Shown in pieces: positions 1 to 6,913 of a DNA stretch of 20,807 bases. Location of the stretch: the NCBI GenBank assembly GCA_031555735.1, contig JAVBUE010000051.1, positions 1-20,807 on the forward strand, written 5' to 3'. The notes beneath the pieces are model-generated. The model did not search any database. It saw only the letters and a list, made by a program, of their open reading frames with translations, and was not told the origin of the DNA. The position numbers and the translations under genes are program-made. This DNA comes from JAJDIA01 sp031555735 (GTDB lineage: Bacteria; Bacteroidota; Bacteroidia; Bacteroidales; Tannerellaceae). The number at the start of each line of letters is the position of its first letter. Position 1 is the stretch's first letter.

Positions 1-179
1 AAGCCCGAGGGTACCGGTTTGATGTATTCCGACATGCCAAAGGTACGCATCCAAGCCGTTATTCGACCCGAATCACGTAACTTATATTTGCGAACAAGTG
101 AAAATTTACTCGCTCCTGACAAATGCTCTTCGATTATTTGTAGACGCAGGGCATCATCTACTCCGTTCATTCTTCGCAT
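1..179 (-). CDS. Helix-turn-helix protein, transposase OrfA-like (partial, 5' part only)
   Basis: The minus strand is open from an ATG at 179 to the window edge, giving about 59 codons without a stop. A second in-frame ATG lies at 170. The residues around ALRLQIIEEHLSGAS, then SLVRKYKL, then ITAWMRTFG follow the spacing of the N-terminal helix-turn-helix of IS3-type transposase OrfA proteins: a helix ending in xLSG, a helix with xxVxxKYxL, and a recognition helix with xxWxxxF. This is pattern recognition of a fold, not an alignment. It could also be a free-standing HTH regulator. The rest of the gene is outside the window, so no catalytic domain or element end can be assessed. I saw no convincing terminal inverted repeat to its right. 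Confidence 0.6.
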   Translation of the reverse strand, partial: MRRMNGVDDALRLQIIEEHLSGASKFSLVRKYKLRDSGRITAWMRTFGMSEYIKPVPSG

Positions 180-256
180 ACTTTTTTAAGTTTTACAAAC
201 TGTAAACTTTTTTCTGTACAAGACATTGTTTTGGCCTTCAAATAACAGAAGTCAGC

Positions 257-350
257 CAGTGGAAGGATGTGTGGAAGGAAACGCCTAAAAACAAGGGTCC
301 TTCCACAATAAGTAGCTGATTATCATAGGGAGTGGAAGCAGTGGAAGGAA
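257..350. repeat. Cluster of GTGGAAGGA words in intergenic DNA
   Basis: The word GTGGAAGGA occurs at 259-267, 271-279 and 341-349. A shortened copy (GTGGAAG) is at 332-338 and the inverse (TCCTTCCAC) is at 298-306. The copy at 270-279 and the inverse at 298-307 could form a 10-bp stem around an 18-nt loop. The block lies in the 195-bp gap between the HTH gene and the end of the Dabb gene. A further copy appears alone near 18512. The gap also holds a 6-bp hairpin TTTACA-AAC-TGTAAA (192-206). Just after the Dabb stop, the minus strand has a weak GGG/CCC stem followed by six T (349-366) that could act as a poor terminator. Function is unknown. Confidence 0.5.
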
Positions 351-374
351 AAAAGGGCAAATTCCCTGTATATA

Positions 375-782
375 TCAGTATTGCCTGAAATCCGATTCCT
401 GGAAACGGGTTACTTCCGTATCCCAGCGCTCGGCAACAAACTTCGTATGGGCGGGATGAGCGGTGTAGGCGTCGAAATCAGCCTGGTTGCGGAAACGCAT
501 CAGGAAACCGTACTGATAATCGTTCTTCGGGCTACATTGGCGGCATGCCTGGAAATCGAATACGCCGGGGATGGCTGTAAGGATACGCCGTCCGTCGTTG
601 ATAAACTGTTCCGCTTCCGGTGATCCTGCCGGATGACAGAGGTCGAAAATGACGGTATGGAGAACTTCGCCTGCCTGAAGTGTTCCGGAAGATGCCGGAG
701 CGGTGCATCCCGTGAGTGTGGCGGTGGTTACGGCAGCCACAGTGGCAGAACCGGCAGTGCCGAGAAATTGTCTTCTTTTCAT
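375..782 (-). CDS. Dabb-domain lipoprotein with Tat-like signal
   Basis: This is a small protein of 135 residues. The N-terminus has MKRRQFLG, resembling a twin-arginine motif, then an Ala/Thr-rich hydrophobic stretch ending in the lipobox LTGC with the candidate lipidated Cys at 26. The mature part (about residues 38-130) has the features of a stress-responsive alpha/beta-barrel (Dabb) domain: an initial beta strand HTVIFDL, a central helix containing IPGV, and a strand plus helix YGFLMRFRNQADFDAYTAHPAHTKF. Dabb domains form small dimeric barrels and their substrates are mostly undefined. The start lies 13 bp downstream of the holB stop, so the two are probably co-transcribed, although no functional link is evident. 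The protein is expected at the inner face of the outer membrane or in the periplasm. Confidence 0.85.
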   Translation of the reverse strand: MKRRQFLGTAGSATVAAVTTATLTGCTAPASSGTLQAGEVLHTVIFDLCHPAGSPEAEQFINDGRRILTAIPGVFDFQACRQCSPKNDYQYGFLMRFRNQADFDAYTAHPAHTKFVAERWDTEVTRFQESDFRQY

Positions 783-795
783 GGGGTCGTATCTT

Positions 796-1917
796 TTATC
801 TCTTGATGAGCACGGTTATTTTCAGTCCGATATCGAAGAACACCATTTTAGCGTTCACGTTCTGAGCGATGTGACGTTCGGCTTCCGCCAGGACATCCAT
901 CAGGTCGAACACATTACGCTCGTTCACAAAGGGGGCGAATTTGGTAGCGAAACCGGCCTCGTCTATATTCATATATGTCAGCTCCGGCGCCTGGAAGCGG
1001 TACATGAAATTCTCGCGGATGAGGTGCTGGCAGTAGGCAAAGAAGTTCTTTTGCCGTTCGCGCCCGATACCCGCCATAAGGTCGGCCATCTCTTTCATCC
1101 CTTTGACGTTCCGCGACCAGGAGTTGCGCATCATCGACTTGAACTGTTCGAGGAAAAACTGGTTGTCTTCATTCAGGCTGATGGCTTCGCGTGCTTTGAG
1201 CAGGCTGCCGCCGGCCAGGTGGGCGATATGCCGGGCGTCGTCGGGCGACAGTCCTTCGCGGCGCATTTCCTGTTCGAGCGCTTCGGTATGGATCGGGCGG
1301 ACGGGAATGCGTTGTGCCCGCGACAGGATGGTACCCAGTATCATATCCGGATCCTGCGAAACCATCAGGATAATGGTGTTGAACGGCGGTTCCTCGATCA
1401 CCTTCAGCAGCTTGTTGGCGCAGGTCTGATGCAGCTTCTCGGGCAGCCAGACGAAAAGGATCCGGAAGTCGGCCTCATAAATACGGAGGCTGAGCTTGCG
1501 GATAATCTCATCGCTCTCCTTCGAATAGATAATCGCCTGTGAGTTACCCGCATCCATAGAATCGAGCCAGTGGTCGATCGTGAAGTAGGGATTCCGGCGG
1601 AGAAAGTCGCGCCATTCAGCCAGGTAGTCGTCGCAGATCTCTTTCTTCTTTTCTTTTTTGGACACGATGGGGAATACGAAATGGAGGTCTGGGTGCGCCA
1701 ACTCGTCGAACTTACGGCAGGAAGGGCATTGTCCGCAGGAATCCGCCGCCGTCCGTTGCCCGCAGTTGAGGTAACGGGCATAGGCGAGCGCCAGTGGAAA
1801 AGCGCCGGCGCCTTCCGCCTCGGTAAATAGCTGCGCATGAGGTATAACACCGGTCACGGCCGATTGGATCAGCCGTTGTTTGACTTCTTCCTGTCCGACA
1901 ACGTCTTTGAAATACAT
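796..1917 (-). CDS. holB: DNA polymerase III subunit delta' (HolB)
   Basis: This is the clamp-loader delta' subunit, which with gamma/tau and delta loads the sliding clamp during replication. The N-terminus MYFKDVVGQEEVKQRLIQ matches the start of delta'/gamma AAA+ proteins. A four-cysteine zinc module follows (C52, C61, C64, C67, pattern C-x8-C-x2-C-x2-C). The position of a Walker A motif reads EAEGAGAFP and lacks the GxxGxGK(T) lysine, as expected for the non-hydrolysing delta' subunit. The segment KLLKVIEEPPFNTIILMVSQDP and the following SRAQRI are the typical sensor/SRC-like region. An ATG nine codons upstream (1944) also keeps the frame open, but it lies inside the likely -7 promoter box (1942-1949). 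I therefore prefer 1917 (373 residues). The gene reads divergently from lemA and is followed by the Dabb gene. Confidence 0.93.
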   Translation of the reverse strand: MYFKDVVGQEEVKQRLIQSAVTGVIPHAQLFTEAEGAGAFPLALAYARYLNCGQRTAADSCGQCPSCRKFDELAHPDLHFVFPIVSKKEKKKEICDDYLAEWRDFLRRNPYFTIDHWLDSMDAGNSQAIIYSKESDEIIRKLSLRIYEADFRILFVWLPEKLHQTCANKLLKVIEEPPFNTIILMVSQDPDMILGTILSRAQRIPVRPIHTEALEQEMRREGLSPDDARHIAHLAGGSLLKAREAISLNEDNQFFLEQFKSMMRNSWSRNVKGMKEMADLMAGIGRERQKNFFAYCQHLIRENFMYRFQAPELTYMNIDEAGFATKFAPFVNERNVFDLMDVLAEAERHIAQNVNAKMVFFDIGLKITVLIKR

Positions 1918-1941
1918 GGGCAATTGTTTTGAAAAAGCAAA

Positions 1942-1949
1942 CAAAGATA
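1942..1949 (-). promoter_or_regulatory. Candidate -7 box for holB
   Basis: The minus strand reads TATCTTTG here, a full match to the Bacteroidetes -7 consensus TAnnTTTG. Transcription would start close to 1935 and give a short leader to the ATG at 1917. No good -33 TTTG is visible 19-21 bp upstream, so the call rests on the -7 box and its position. Confidence 0.5.
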
Positions 1950-1970
1950 CATTGTTTTGAACAGAAATAC

Positions 1971-1978
1971 TATCTTTG
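1971..1978 (+). promoter_or_regulatory. Candidate -7 box for lemA
   Basis: TATCTTTG matches TAnnTTTG and lies 30 bp ahead of the lemA ATG at 2008. It is the mirror image of the holB box: CAAAGATA (1942-1949) and TATCTTTG (1971-1978) form a perfect 8-bp inverted repeat around 21 bp. A TTG at 1952-1954 is the nearest upstream element, with a short 16-bp spacing, so the -33 part is weak. Confidence 0.5.
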
Positions 1979-2007
1979 ACGGTTGTATAATTAAAAAGAA
2001 AAAGAGT

Positions 2008-2565
2008 ATGACATTACTGATTGTTTTAGGCGTAGTGGCAGTAGTCGCCATCTGGGCCGTATCGCTTTATAACGGGTTGGTGAAGTTGCGTAACAACCGT
2101 GAAAACGCATTTGCGGATATAGACGTGCAGTTGAAACAGCGCCACGACCTGATCCCGCAACTGGTGGAAACCGTCAAAGGTTACGCTGCACACGAAAAAG
2201 AAACGCTGGACCGGGTGATCCAGGCGCGTAACGGTGCAGTAAGCGCCCGATCGATCGACGACAAGATCATGGCCGAGAACCAGTTGACATCTGCTTTGGC
2301 GGGACTGAAGATCACCCTGGAAGCCTATCCCGACCTGAAGGCCAACCAGAACTTCCTGCAACTACAGGAAGAGATCTCAGATGTGGAGAATAAACTGGCT
2401 TCCGTACGCCGTTACTTCAACTCGGCCACGAAGGAACTGAACAATGCCGTTCAGGTTTTCCCGTCCAACATCGTCGCCGGCATGTTCGGTTTCCACAAGG
2501 AAATCATGTTCGACCTGGGCGAGCAGCGTGCCACGTTGGAAGAAGCGCCTAAAATCAAATTCTGA
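2008..2565 (+). CDS. lemA: LemA family membrane protein
   Basis: The protein has 185 residues from the ATG at 2008. A single N-terminal membrane segment (MTLLIVLGVVAVVAIWAVSLY) is followed by the LemA signature: a Tyr/Asn region (YNGLVKLRNNRENAFADIDVQLKQRHDLIPQLVETVKGYAAHE), long helices, and the conserved EISDVENKLASVRRYFNSATKELNNAVQVFPSNIVA. LemA proteins are membrane-anchored helical bundles with a periplasmic or extracytoplasmic body. Their biochemical role is not settled. The open frame extends to 1957, but that start would overlap the promoter box and add an unrelated lysine-rich stretch, so 2008 is chosen. Only 2 bp separate its stop from the M48 protease start, so the two genes are almost certainly one operon. 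LemA with an HtpX-like protease is a recurring pair in bacteria. Confidence 0.92.
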   Translation: MTLLIVLGVVAVVAIWAVSLYNGLVKLRNNRENAFADIDVQLKQRHDLIPQLVETVKGYAAHEKETLDRVIQARNGAVSARSIDDKIMAENQLTSALAGLKITLEAYPDLKANQNFLQLQEEISDVENKLASVRRYFNSATKELNNAVQVFPSNIVAGMFGFHKEIMFDLGEQRATLEEAPKIKF

Positions 2566-2567
2566 CC

Positions 2568-3545
2568 ATGCAATACGTAGGTATCCAGACACAACAATAC
2601 AGGAATAACACCCGTTCGATCCTCCTGCTTTGTCTGTTTCCCTGCCTGGTGGTGGGGTTGTTGTTCCTGTTTTGCTACCTGCTGACAATGGCAGCGGGGA
2701 ATGGACAGTACGACGGACAGTACAACGACGTTAATCCCATAGACGCGTCCGTGCAGTTGTTCATCCAACTGGCGCCCTGGGTACTTGCCGGTGTGTTGCT
2801 TTGGTTCGCATTCGCCTATTTCGCCAATACGAGCATCATCTCATCGGCAACCGCTTCACATTCCCTGGAACGGAAAGAGAATAAACGGGTTTATAACCTG
2901 GTGGAAAACCTCTGCATGGCTCAGGGTATGAAGATGCCGAAGGTGAACGTGATCGAAGACGATTCGCTGAACGCCTTTGCCAGCGGCATCAACGAACGGA
3001 CCTATACGGTAACCCTGTCGCGGGGCATCATCAACAAACTGGATGATGCCGAATTGGAAGCGGTGATCGCCCATGAACTGTCGCATATCCGGAACCGCGA
3101 CGTACGGCTGCTGATCGTGTCGATTGTCTTTGTCGGTATCTTCGCCATGCTGGCGCAGATCGCCCTGCGGTCGGTATATTACTCGTCCCTGTCGCGCAAC
3201 CGGGACAATAAAGGGGGAACCGTGATCGTGATCCTCCTGGTGATGGTGGTTGCCGCCATCGGTTACTTCTTCTCCCTGCTGATGCGTTTCGCCATCTCCC
3301 GCAAACGGGAATATATGGCGGATGCCGGTGCGGCGGAGATGACGAAGAACCCACTGGCATTGGCATCCGCCCTGCGGAAGATCTCTGCCGATCCGGATAT
3401 CGAAGCGGTGGAGCGTGAGGATGTGGCGCAGTTGTTCATCGAACATCCCGGTCACCAGGCAAAGAGCGCCCTGGCAGGTCTGGGCGGCTTGTTTGCCACA
3501 CACCCGCCTATCCGTAAACGCATTGAAGTATTGGAACAATTTTGA
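2568..3545 (+). CDS. M48 family (HtpX-like) membrane metalloprotease
   Basis: This is a 325-residue integral membrane zinc protease. Hydrophobic segments lie near residues 18-43, 64-86, 181-200 and 218-241. The zinc site is HELSH (H169, E170, H173) within EAVIAHELSHIRNRD, and the third ligand is Glu249 in REYMADAGA, 76 residues further on. This is the M48 arrangement. The conserved N/AFASG motif before the active site is also present (LNAFASGI, about 134-141). HtpX-like enzymes cleave misfolded or damaged membrane proteins. The gene starts 2 bp after lemA. Family assignment is firm; the substrate is not known. Confidence 0.93.
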   Translation: MQYVGIQTQQYRNNTRSILLLCLFPCLVVGLLFLFCYLLTMAAGNGQYDGQYNDVNPIDASVQLFIQLAPWVLAGVLLWFAFAYFANTSIISSATASHSLERKENKRVYNLVENLCMAQGMKMPKVNVIEDDSLNAFASGINERTYTVTLSRGIINKLDDAELEAVIAHELSHIRNRDVRLLIVSIVFVGIFAMLAQIALRSVYYSSLSRNRDNKGGTVIVILLVMVVAAIGYFFSLLMRFAISRKREYMADAGAAEMTKNPLALASALRKISADPDIEAVEREDVAQLFIEHPGHQAKSALAGLGGLFATHPPIRKRIEVLEQF

Positions 3546-3574
3546 AGACCGGAAAAGATTTTAACCGCCTTATC

Positions 3575-3604
3575 TTGTTATAATTAAAAAGCTTTTTATC
3601 TTTA
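3575..3604 (+). promoter_or_regulatory. Candidate promoter for the PhoH gene
   Basis: A TTG at 3575-3577 is followed after 19 bp by TATCTTTA (3597-3604), seven of eight positions of TAnnTTTG. It lies 27 bp ahead of the start codon in the 86-bp gap after the protease gene. The spacing suits a Bacteroidetes housekeeping promoter. No terminator was seen between the protease gene and this promoter, so some read-through is possible. Confidence 0.5.
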
Positions 3605-3631
3605 GAGGTGTAATCATTAAATCGAAAGCGC

Positions 3632-4957
3632 ATGGGAGCAAAGAAGAATTTCGTGTTGGACACCAATGTGATCCTGCACGATTACAAGTGTTTAGAGAAC
3701 TTTCAGGAGAATGATATTTACCTTCCGATCGTGGTACTGGAAGAGTTGGATAAGTTTAAACGGGGAAGCGACCAGATCAATTACAACGCGCGGGAGTTTG
3801 TGCGCGAGCTGGACTCGCTGACCAGTAACGACCTCTTTCTCAAAGGGGCTTCGCTGGGTCCGGGGTTGGGTACATTATATATCGTAACGGGCGACAAGGT
3901 ACAGGATCGTATCGACCGGTCTTTTTCCGAAAAAACAGCCGACCACCGCATCCTCTCCTGTACCCTGTGGATCGCCGAGAAGAATACGAAAGTAAAAACC
4001 ATCCTGGTCACCAAAGACATCAACCTCCGGATGAAAGCGCGCGCGCTGGGCATTACGGTGGAAGATTATATTACGGATAAGGTTGTCAACGTGGATGTGT
4101 TCCAACGGGCACAGGATACGTATGATAATATTGACGCCGACCTGATCGACGGTATTTACGCCACCGCCGAAGGAGTCGATGCCGATCTGATCGAATTCAA
4201 GACCAAGCTGACACCCAACGAGTGCTTTATCCTCAAAAGCGTACGCAATTCCGTGCTGGCCCGTTTCAACCCGTTCACCGACAAGATCGAGCGGGTGGAG
4301 AAAGGAAGCAACTACGGGATCACCCCGCGGAACGCCGAGCAGAGCTTCGCCTTCGAAGTGCTGAACGACCCGAATGTAAAACTGGTGGGCATCACCGGAA
4401 AGGCAGGTACGGGAAAGACGCTGCTGGCGTTGGCTTCGGCCCTGAAACAGGCCAACCTGTACAAACAGATCCTGCTGGCGCGCCCCATCGTATCGCTGGC
4501 CAATAAGGATATCGGTTTCCTGCCGGGCGATGAGAAACAGAAGGTGGCGCCTTATATGCAGCCGCTGTTCGACAACCTGAACGTGATCAAAGCCCAATTC
4601 ACTCCCGGCAGCCAGGATGTGAAGCGGATCGACGATATGCAGAAAGAAAACAAACTGGTGGTGGAAGCCCTCGCCTTTATCCGCGGGCGCAGCCTCTCTG
4701 AAACGTTCTGCATCGTGGATGAGGCGCAGAACCTGACACCGCATGAGATCAAGACCATCATCACCCGCGCCGGCGAAGGCACCAAGATGGTTTTCACCGG
4801 CGACGTCCAACAGATCGACTCACCCTACCTGGATATGCAGAGCAACGGCCTCGCCTATATGGTGGACAAGATGAAAGGACAGGAAATCTTCGCACACATC
4901 AACCTGGTCAAAGGCGAACGCAGCCAGTTGGCAGAGATGGCGGCGAATTTGCTGTAA
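3632..4957 (+). CDS. PIN domain-PhoH ATPase fusion protein (PhoH2 type)
   Basis: The protein has 441 residues in two parts. The PIN nuclease domain covers about residues 5-150, with acidic residues of the family pattern: D10 in VLDTNVILHD, E37/E38 in VVLEELD, D104 in TADHRIL and D129 in VTKDINLRMKA. The PhoH ATPase domain covers about residues 230-441, with Walker A GKAGTGKT (256-263) and Walker B IVDEAQN (361-367, D363 and E364), then TRAGEGTKMVFTGD. PhoH2-type proteins have been described as RNA helicase/ribonucleases. The role in this organism is an inference from that family. All key residues are present, so the protein should be active. It stands alone, with its own candidate promoter and terminator. 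Confidence 0.93.
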   Translation: MGAKKNFVLDTNVILHDYKCLENFQENDIYLPIVVLEELDKFKRGSDQINYNAREFVRELDSLTSNDLFLKGASLGPGLGTLYIVTGDKVQDRIDRSFSEKTADHRILSCTLWIAEKNTKVKTILVTKDINLRMKARALGITVEDYITDKVVNVDVFQRAQDTYDNIDADLIDGIYATAEGVDADLIEFKTKLTPNECFILKSVRNSVLARFNPFTDKIERVEKGSNYGITPRNAEQSFAFEVLNDPNVKLVGITGKAGTGKTLLALASALKQANLYKQILLARPIVSLANKDIGFLPGDEKQKVAPYMQPLFDNLNVIKAQFTPGSQDVKRIDDMQKENKLVVEALAFIRGRSLSETFCIVDEAQNLTPHEIKTIITRAGEGTKMVFTGDVQQIDSPYLDMQSNGLAYMVDKMKGQEIFAHINLVKGERSQLAEMAANLL

Positions 4958-4968
4958 AGAGGATCCGG

Positions 4969-4998
4969 ACTGTCCGGATACAACTCCGGACAGTTTTT
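4969..4998 (+). terminator. Rho-independent terminator after the PhoH gene
   Basis: A perfect 10-bp stem (4969-4978 ACTGTCCGGA with 4985-4994 TCCGGACAGT) encloses a 6-nt loop and runs into five T. It starts 11 bp after the stop codon and isolates the PhoH gene from the sigma factor locus. Confidence 0.9.
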
Positions 4999-5094
4999 AT
5001 ATTCGCGGATTTCCTGGCTGTTATGCTGTTTTTAATTCGTTATTACCTGTATTTACCATATGCGGAAATGTGCTTAAACTGAGGGAGCTAATCT

Positions 5095-5709
5095 ATGAGA
5101 GACTCTTTTGCTGATGATGTTATTTTGAATGGGCTAAAGCATAACGACCGGAATGCTTTCAATCGGCTGTTCAGCCATTTTTATCCCCGATTGATGGCGT
5201 ATGTTTCGTCGATGATGGGCGAAGCAGTGGCCGAAGATATTACGCAGGATGTGTTTCTATATGTGTGGGAAAACCGGCATAAATTGTATGTAGGAAAAGG
5301 CTTTCATGCTTATTTGTACCAGACAGCATATACCCGTAGCCTCGATCATATAAAGAAAAACAAACATTCGGAAGCGTATCAGGTATCCCATTTCGCGGAT
5401 TACCTGGAACAATACGCTTCATTGTCGGAGAAAGATGCGGCGGTGTTGGAAGAGTTGTATTCCCGGGATTTCTTTCGCCGCCTGTACCAACTACTCGACG
5501 ACATACCTGCGCAACGCAGGGAAGTATTTCTGCTCACCTATATCAATGGGATGAAAGCGAAGGAAATTGCCGAAAACCTTCATATGCCACAACGGACGGT
5601 GGAAAGCCACATTTATCTTACTATCAAATACCTGAAAGAACGAATGTCGAAAAATGAGTTCTATCTCTTTTCCGTTCTGGCAGGTCTTGTATCTGCAAGC
5701 CTTTCATAG
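5095..5709 (+). CDS. ECF-type RNA polymerase sigma-70 factor
   Basis: The protein has 204 residues and the two-domain ECF layout. Region 2 covers about residues 17-62 (AFNRLFSHFYPRLMAYVSSMM through EDITQDVFLYVWENR). Region 4 covers about 138-186 (IPAQRREVFLLTYINGMKAKEIAENLHMPQRTVESHIYLTIKYLKERM), with a helix-turn-helix. A Shine-Dalgarno-like GAGGGAG (5081-5087) precedes the ATG by 7 bp and supports this start. The gene is followed by a FecR-type anti-sigma gene and a SusC with an STN domain, the classic trans-envelope signalling arrangement in which substrate at the receptor releases the sigma factor to activate the susCD genes. The 76-bp gap to fecR has no terminator. Confidence 0.95.
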   Translation: MRDSFADDVILNGLKHNDRNAFNRLFSHFYPRLMAYVSSMMGEAVAEDITQDVFLYVWENRHKLYVGKGFHAYLYQTAYTRSLDHIKKNKHSEAYQVSHFADYLEQYASLSEKDAAVLEELYSRDFFRRLYQLLDDIPAQRREVFLLTYINGMKAKEIAENLHMPQRTVESHIYLTIKYLKERMSKNEFYLFSVLAGLVSASLS

Positions 5710-5785
5710 TGATCCAATAAAAAACGCATTTTCTCTCCGTACTTTTCCTCTTTCGGTCGTTTTGCTGATAAACAAACGCTAAAAG

Positions 5786-6754
5786 ATGGACTTTGATAGC
5801 AAACTGATCGTAAAATATTTATTGGAAGAACTGACTCCCGAAGAATTTCAAGCTTTGTTGGAATGGCAAAAGCAGTCTGACGAAAATGCGTCGTTGTTTT
5901 CGTCGCTTACCCATTTCCGTATCCATCAGCAATATGTAAAATACAGCGACCCGGAAAAGGTAGTGGAAGCATTGCTAAAGGCCAATCAACGGATTACCCG
6001 GAAACGGCCCTCTGCCCGGCTTTCCCGGGCAGGGAAGTGTGCCGCCATTTTCTTATTGGTATGCGCAATGTCGTATGCCGGATGGCAGTATTTCACGAAA
6101 ACGGACGACTATATCAGCATCGTAGTGGGTGAAAAGGAAAGCATGAAAAAACTGTCCCTGGCGGATGGAACGGTGTTGTGGCTCAACAGTGGTTCCGCTT
6201 TACGCGTACCGGAATCGTTTACCGCCCACAAACGCAAAGCCTTCCTGGATGGAGAAGCCTACTTTGATGTGAAAAAGGATTCGTTGCATCCTTTCCTATT
6301 ACAAACGGAAATGCTGGATATAAAGGTATTGGGAACATCCTTTAATGTAAAAACGGATCGGGAAAAAGGCGAACTGTCAACTGTCCTGGTATCGGGAAAG
6401 GTATTGCTTCAGGACAAAGGCGGACTGGATGTGTTCCAAATGTCGCCGGGAGAAAAAGTAGTGTATAATGCCAGCGCCAGACAGTATGCGATTGAAACGG
6501 TCAATCCGGCAACTTATACAACCTGGCATCTGAACCAACTCATATTTGAAAATGCAACATTACGGGAGATTGTGAACAAGCTAAGTCTGATTTACGATGT
6601 AAACATCAACCTGCAATCCAAACAATTAGCCGACCGGCGTTACCGGTGTGTCATCAACAGGGATGAAACACTGGTTGAAGTATTGGAAATCCTCAGTTAT
6701 TTGGCTCCCATCCATTACCGGATCGAGGAGGATGAAGTTTTTATCTCTAAATAA
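5786..6754 (+). CDS. FecR family anti-sigma factor
   Basis: The protein has 322 residues. The cytoplasmic N-terminal part (about 1-80) contains the short conserved anti-sigma helix LLEELTPEEFQALLEWQ. One transmembrane helix lies at about 84-102. The periplasmic FecR domain covers about 108-210, with the hallmark LADGTVLWLNSGSALRVPESF and RKAFLDGEAYFDV followed by VLGTSFNV. A C-terminal DUF4974-type domain covers about 250-320 (LIFENATLREIVNKLSLIYDVNI). That end is expected to contact the STN domain of the adjacent SusC and relay ligand occupancy to the sigma factor. No terminator acting on the plus strand follows; the hairpin downstream has its T-tract on the other strand. Confidence 0.95.
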   Translation: MDFDSKLIVKYLLEELTPEEFQALLEWQKQSDENASLFSSLTHFRIHQQYVKYSDPEKVVEALLKANQRITRKRPSARLSRAGKCAAIFLLVCAMSYAGWQYFTKTDDYISIVVGEKESMKKLSLADGTVLWLNSGSALRVPESFTAHKRKAFLDGEAYFDVKKDSLHPFLLQTEMLDIKVLGTSFNVKTDREKGELSTVLVSGKVLLQDKGGLDVFQMSPGEKVVYNASARQYAIETVNPATYTTWHLNQLIFENATLREIVNKLSLIYDVNINLQSKQLADRRYRCVINRDETLVEVLEILSYLAPIHYRIEEDEVFISK

Positions 6755-6802
6755 TCATCTTAAATAGAAATGCCTATGATGGAATAACCTTCGAAGAATC
6801 AC

Positions 6803-6839
6803 AAAAAAATCGGGAGCAGTGCGGCAACACCCTCCCGAT
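6803..6839 (-). terminator. Intrinsic terminator of the antisense RNA
   Basis: An 8-bp stem (6809-6816 ATCGGGAG with 6832-6839 CTCCCGAT) holds an inner 3-bp stem GTG/CAC (6819-6821 with 6828-6830). On the minus strand it is followed directly by a T-tract covering 6803-6809. On the plus strand there is no T-tract after the stem, so it should act only on minus-strand transcripts. It may still fold in the susC leader mRNA. Confidence 0.75.
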
Positions 6840-6876
6840 CAGCGACTTTTAGTAACCTTTTATTATTTACAAAAAA
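6803..6876 (-). ncRNA. Predicted cis-antisense small RNA opposite the susC leader
   Basis: A minus-strand promoter (6882-6913) predicts a start near 6876, and a minus-strand intrinsic terminator ends at about 6803. The predicted RNA is about 74 nt, untranslated, and complementary to the mRNA leader just ahead of susC. There is no minus-strand protein gene here, so the terminator has no other evident purpose. Established knowledge: in Bacteroides fragilis, DonS-type antisense RNAs lie opposite susC leaders of sigma/anti-sigma controlled uptake loci and repress them, and similar RNAs are reported at related loci. The arrangement here fits that class by position, size and neighbours. Expression and repression are inferred. 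Confidence 0.65.
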
Positions 6877-6881
6877 TCTTA

Positions 6882-6913
6882 CAAATGTATGTATGAATAC
6901 TTTAACAACCAAA
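6882..6913 (-). promoter_or_regulatory. Minus-strand promoter for the antisense RNA
   Basis: Read on the minus strand, TTTG (6913-6910) is followed after exactly 20 bp by TACATTTG (6889-6882). Both boxes are full matches to the Bacteroidetes TTTG / TAnnTTTG consensus. This is the best promoter match I found in the window. The -7 box overlaps the upstream candidate start codon of susC at 6889. Confidence 0.7.

Noticed and set aside
703..1542. 279-codon plus-strand frame opposite holB
   Set aside because: It is antisense to a well-supported holB, has no known domain, and its frame follows from the codon bias of the real gene.
5740..5747. TACTTTTC as a promoter for fecR
   Set aside because: It matches seven of eight -7 positions but has no -33 box at the right distance, and fecR is best explained as co-transcribed with the sigma gene.
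6809..6839. Plus-strand terminator for the fecR gene
   Set aside because: The hairpin has no T-tract on the plus strand; the run of A precedes it. It fits a terminator for minus-strand transcription instead.
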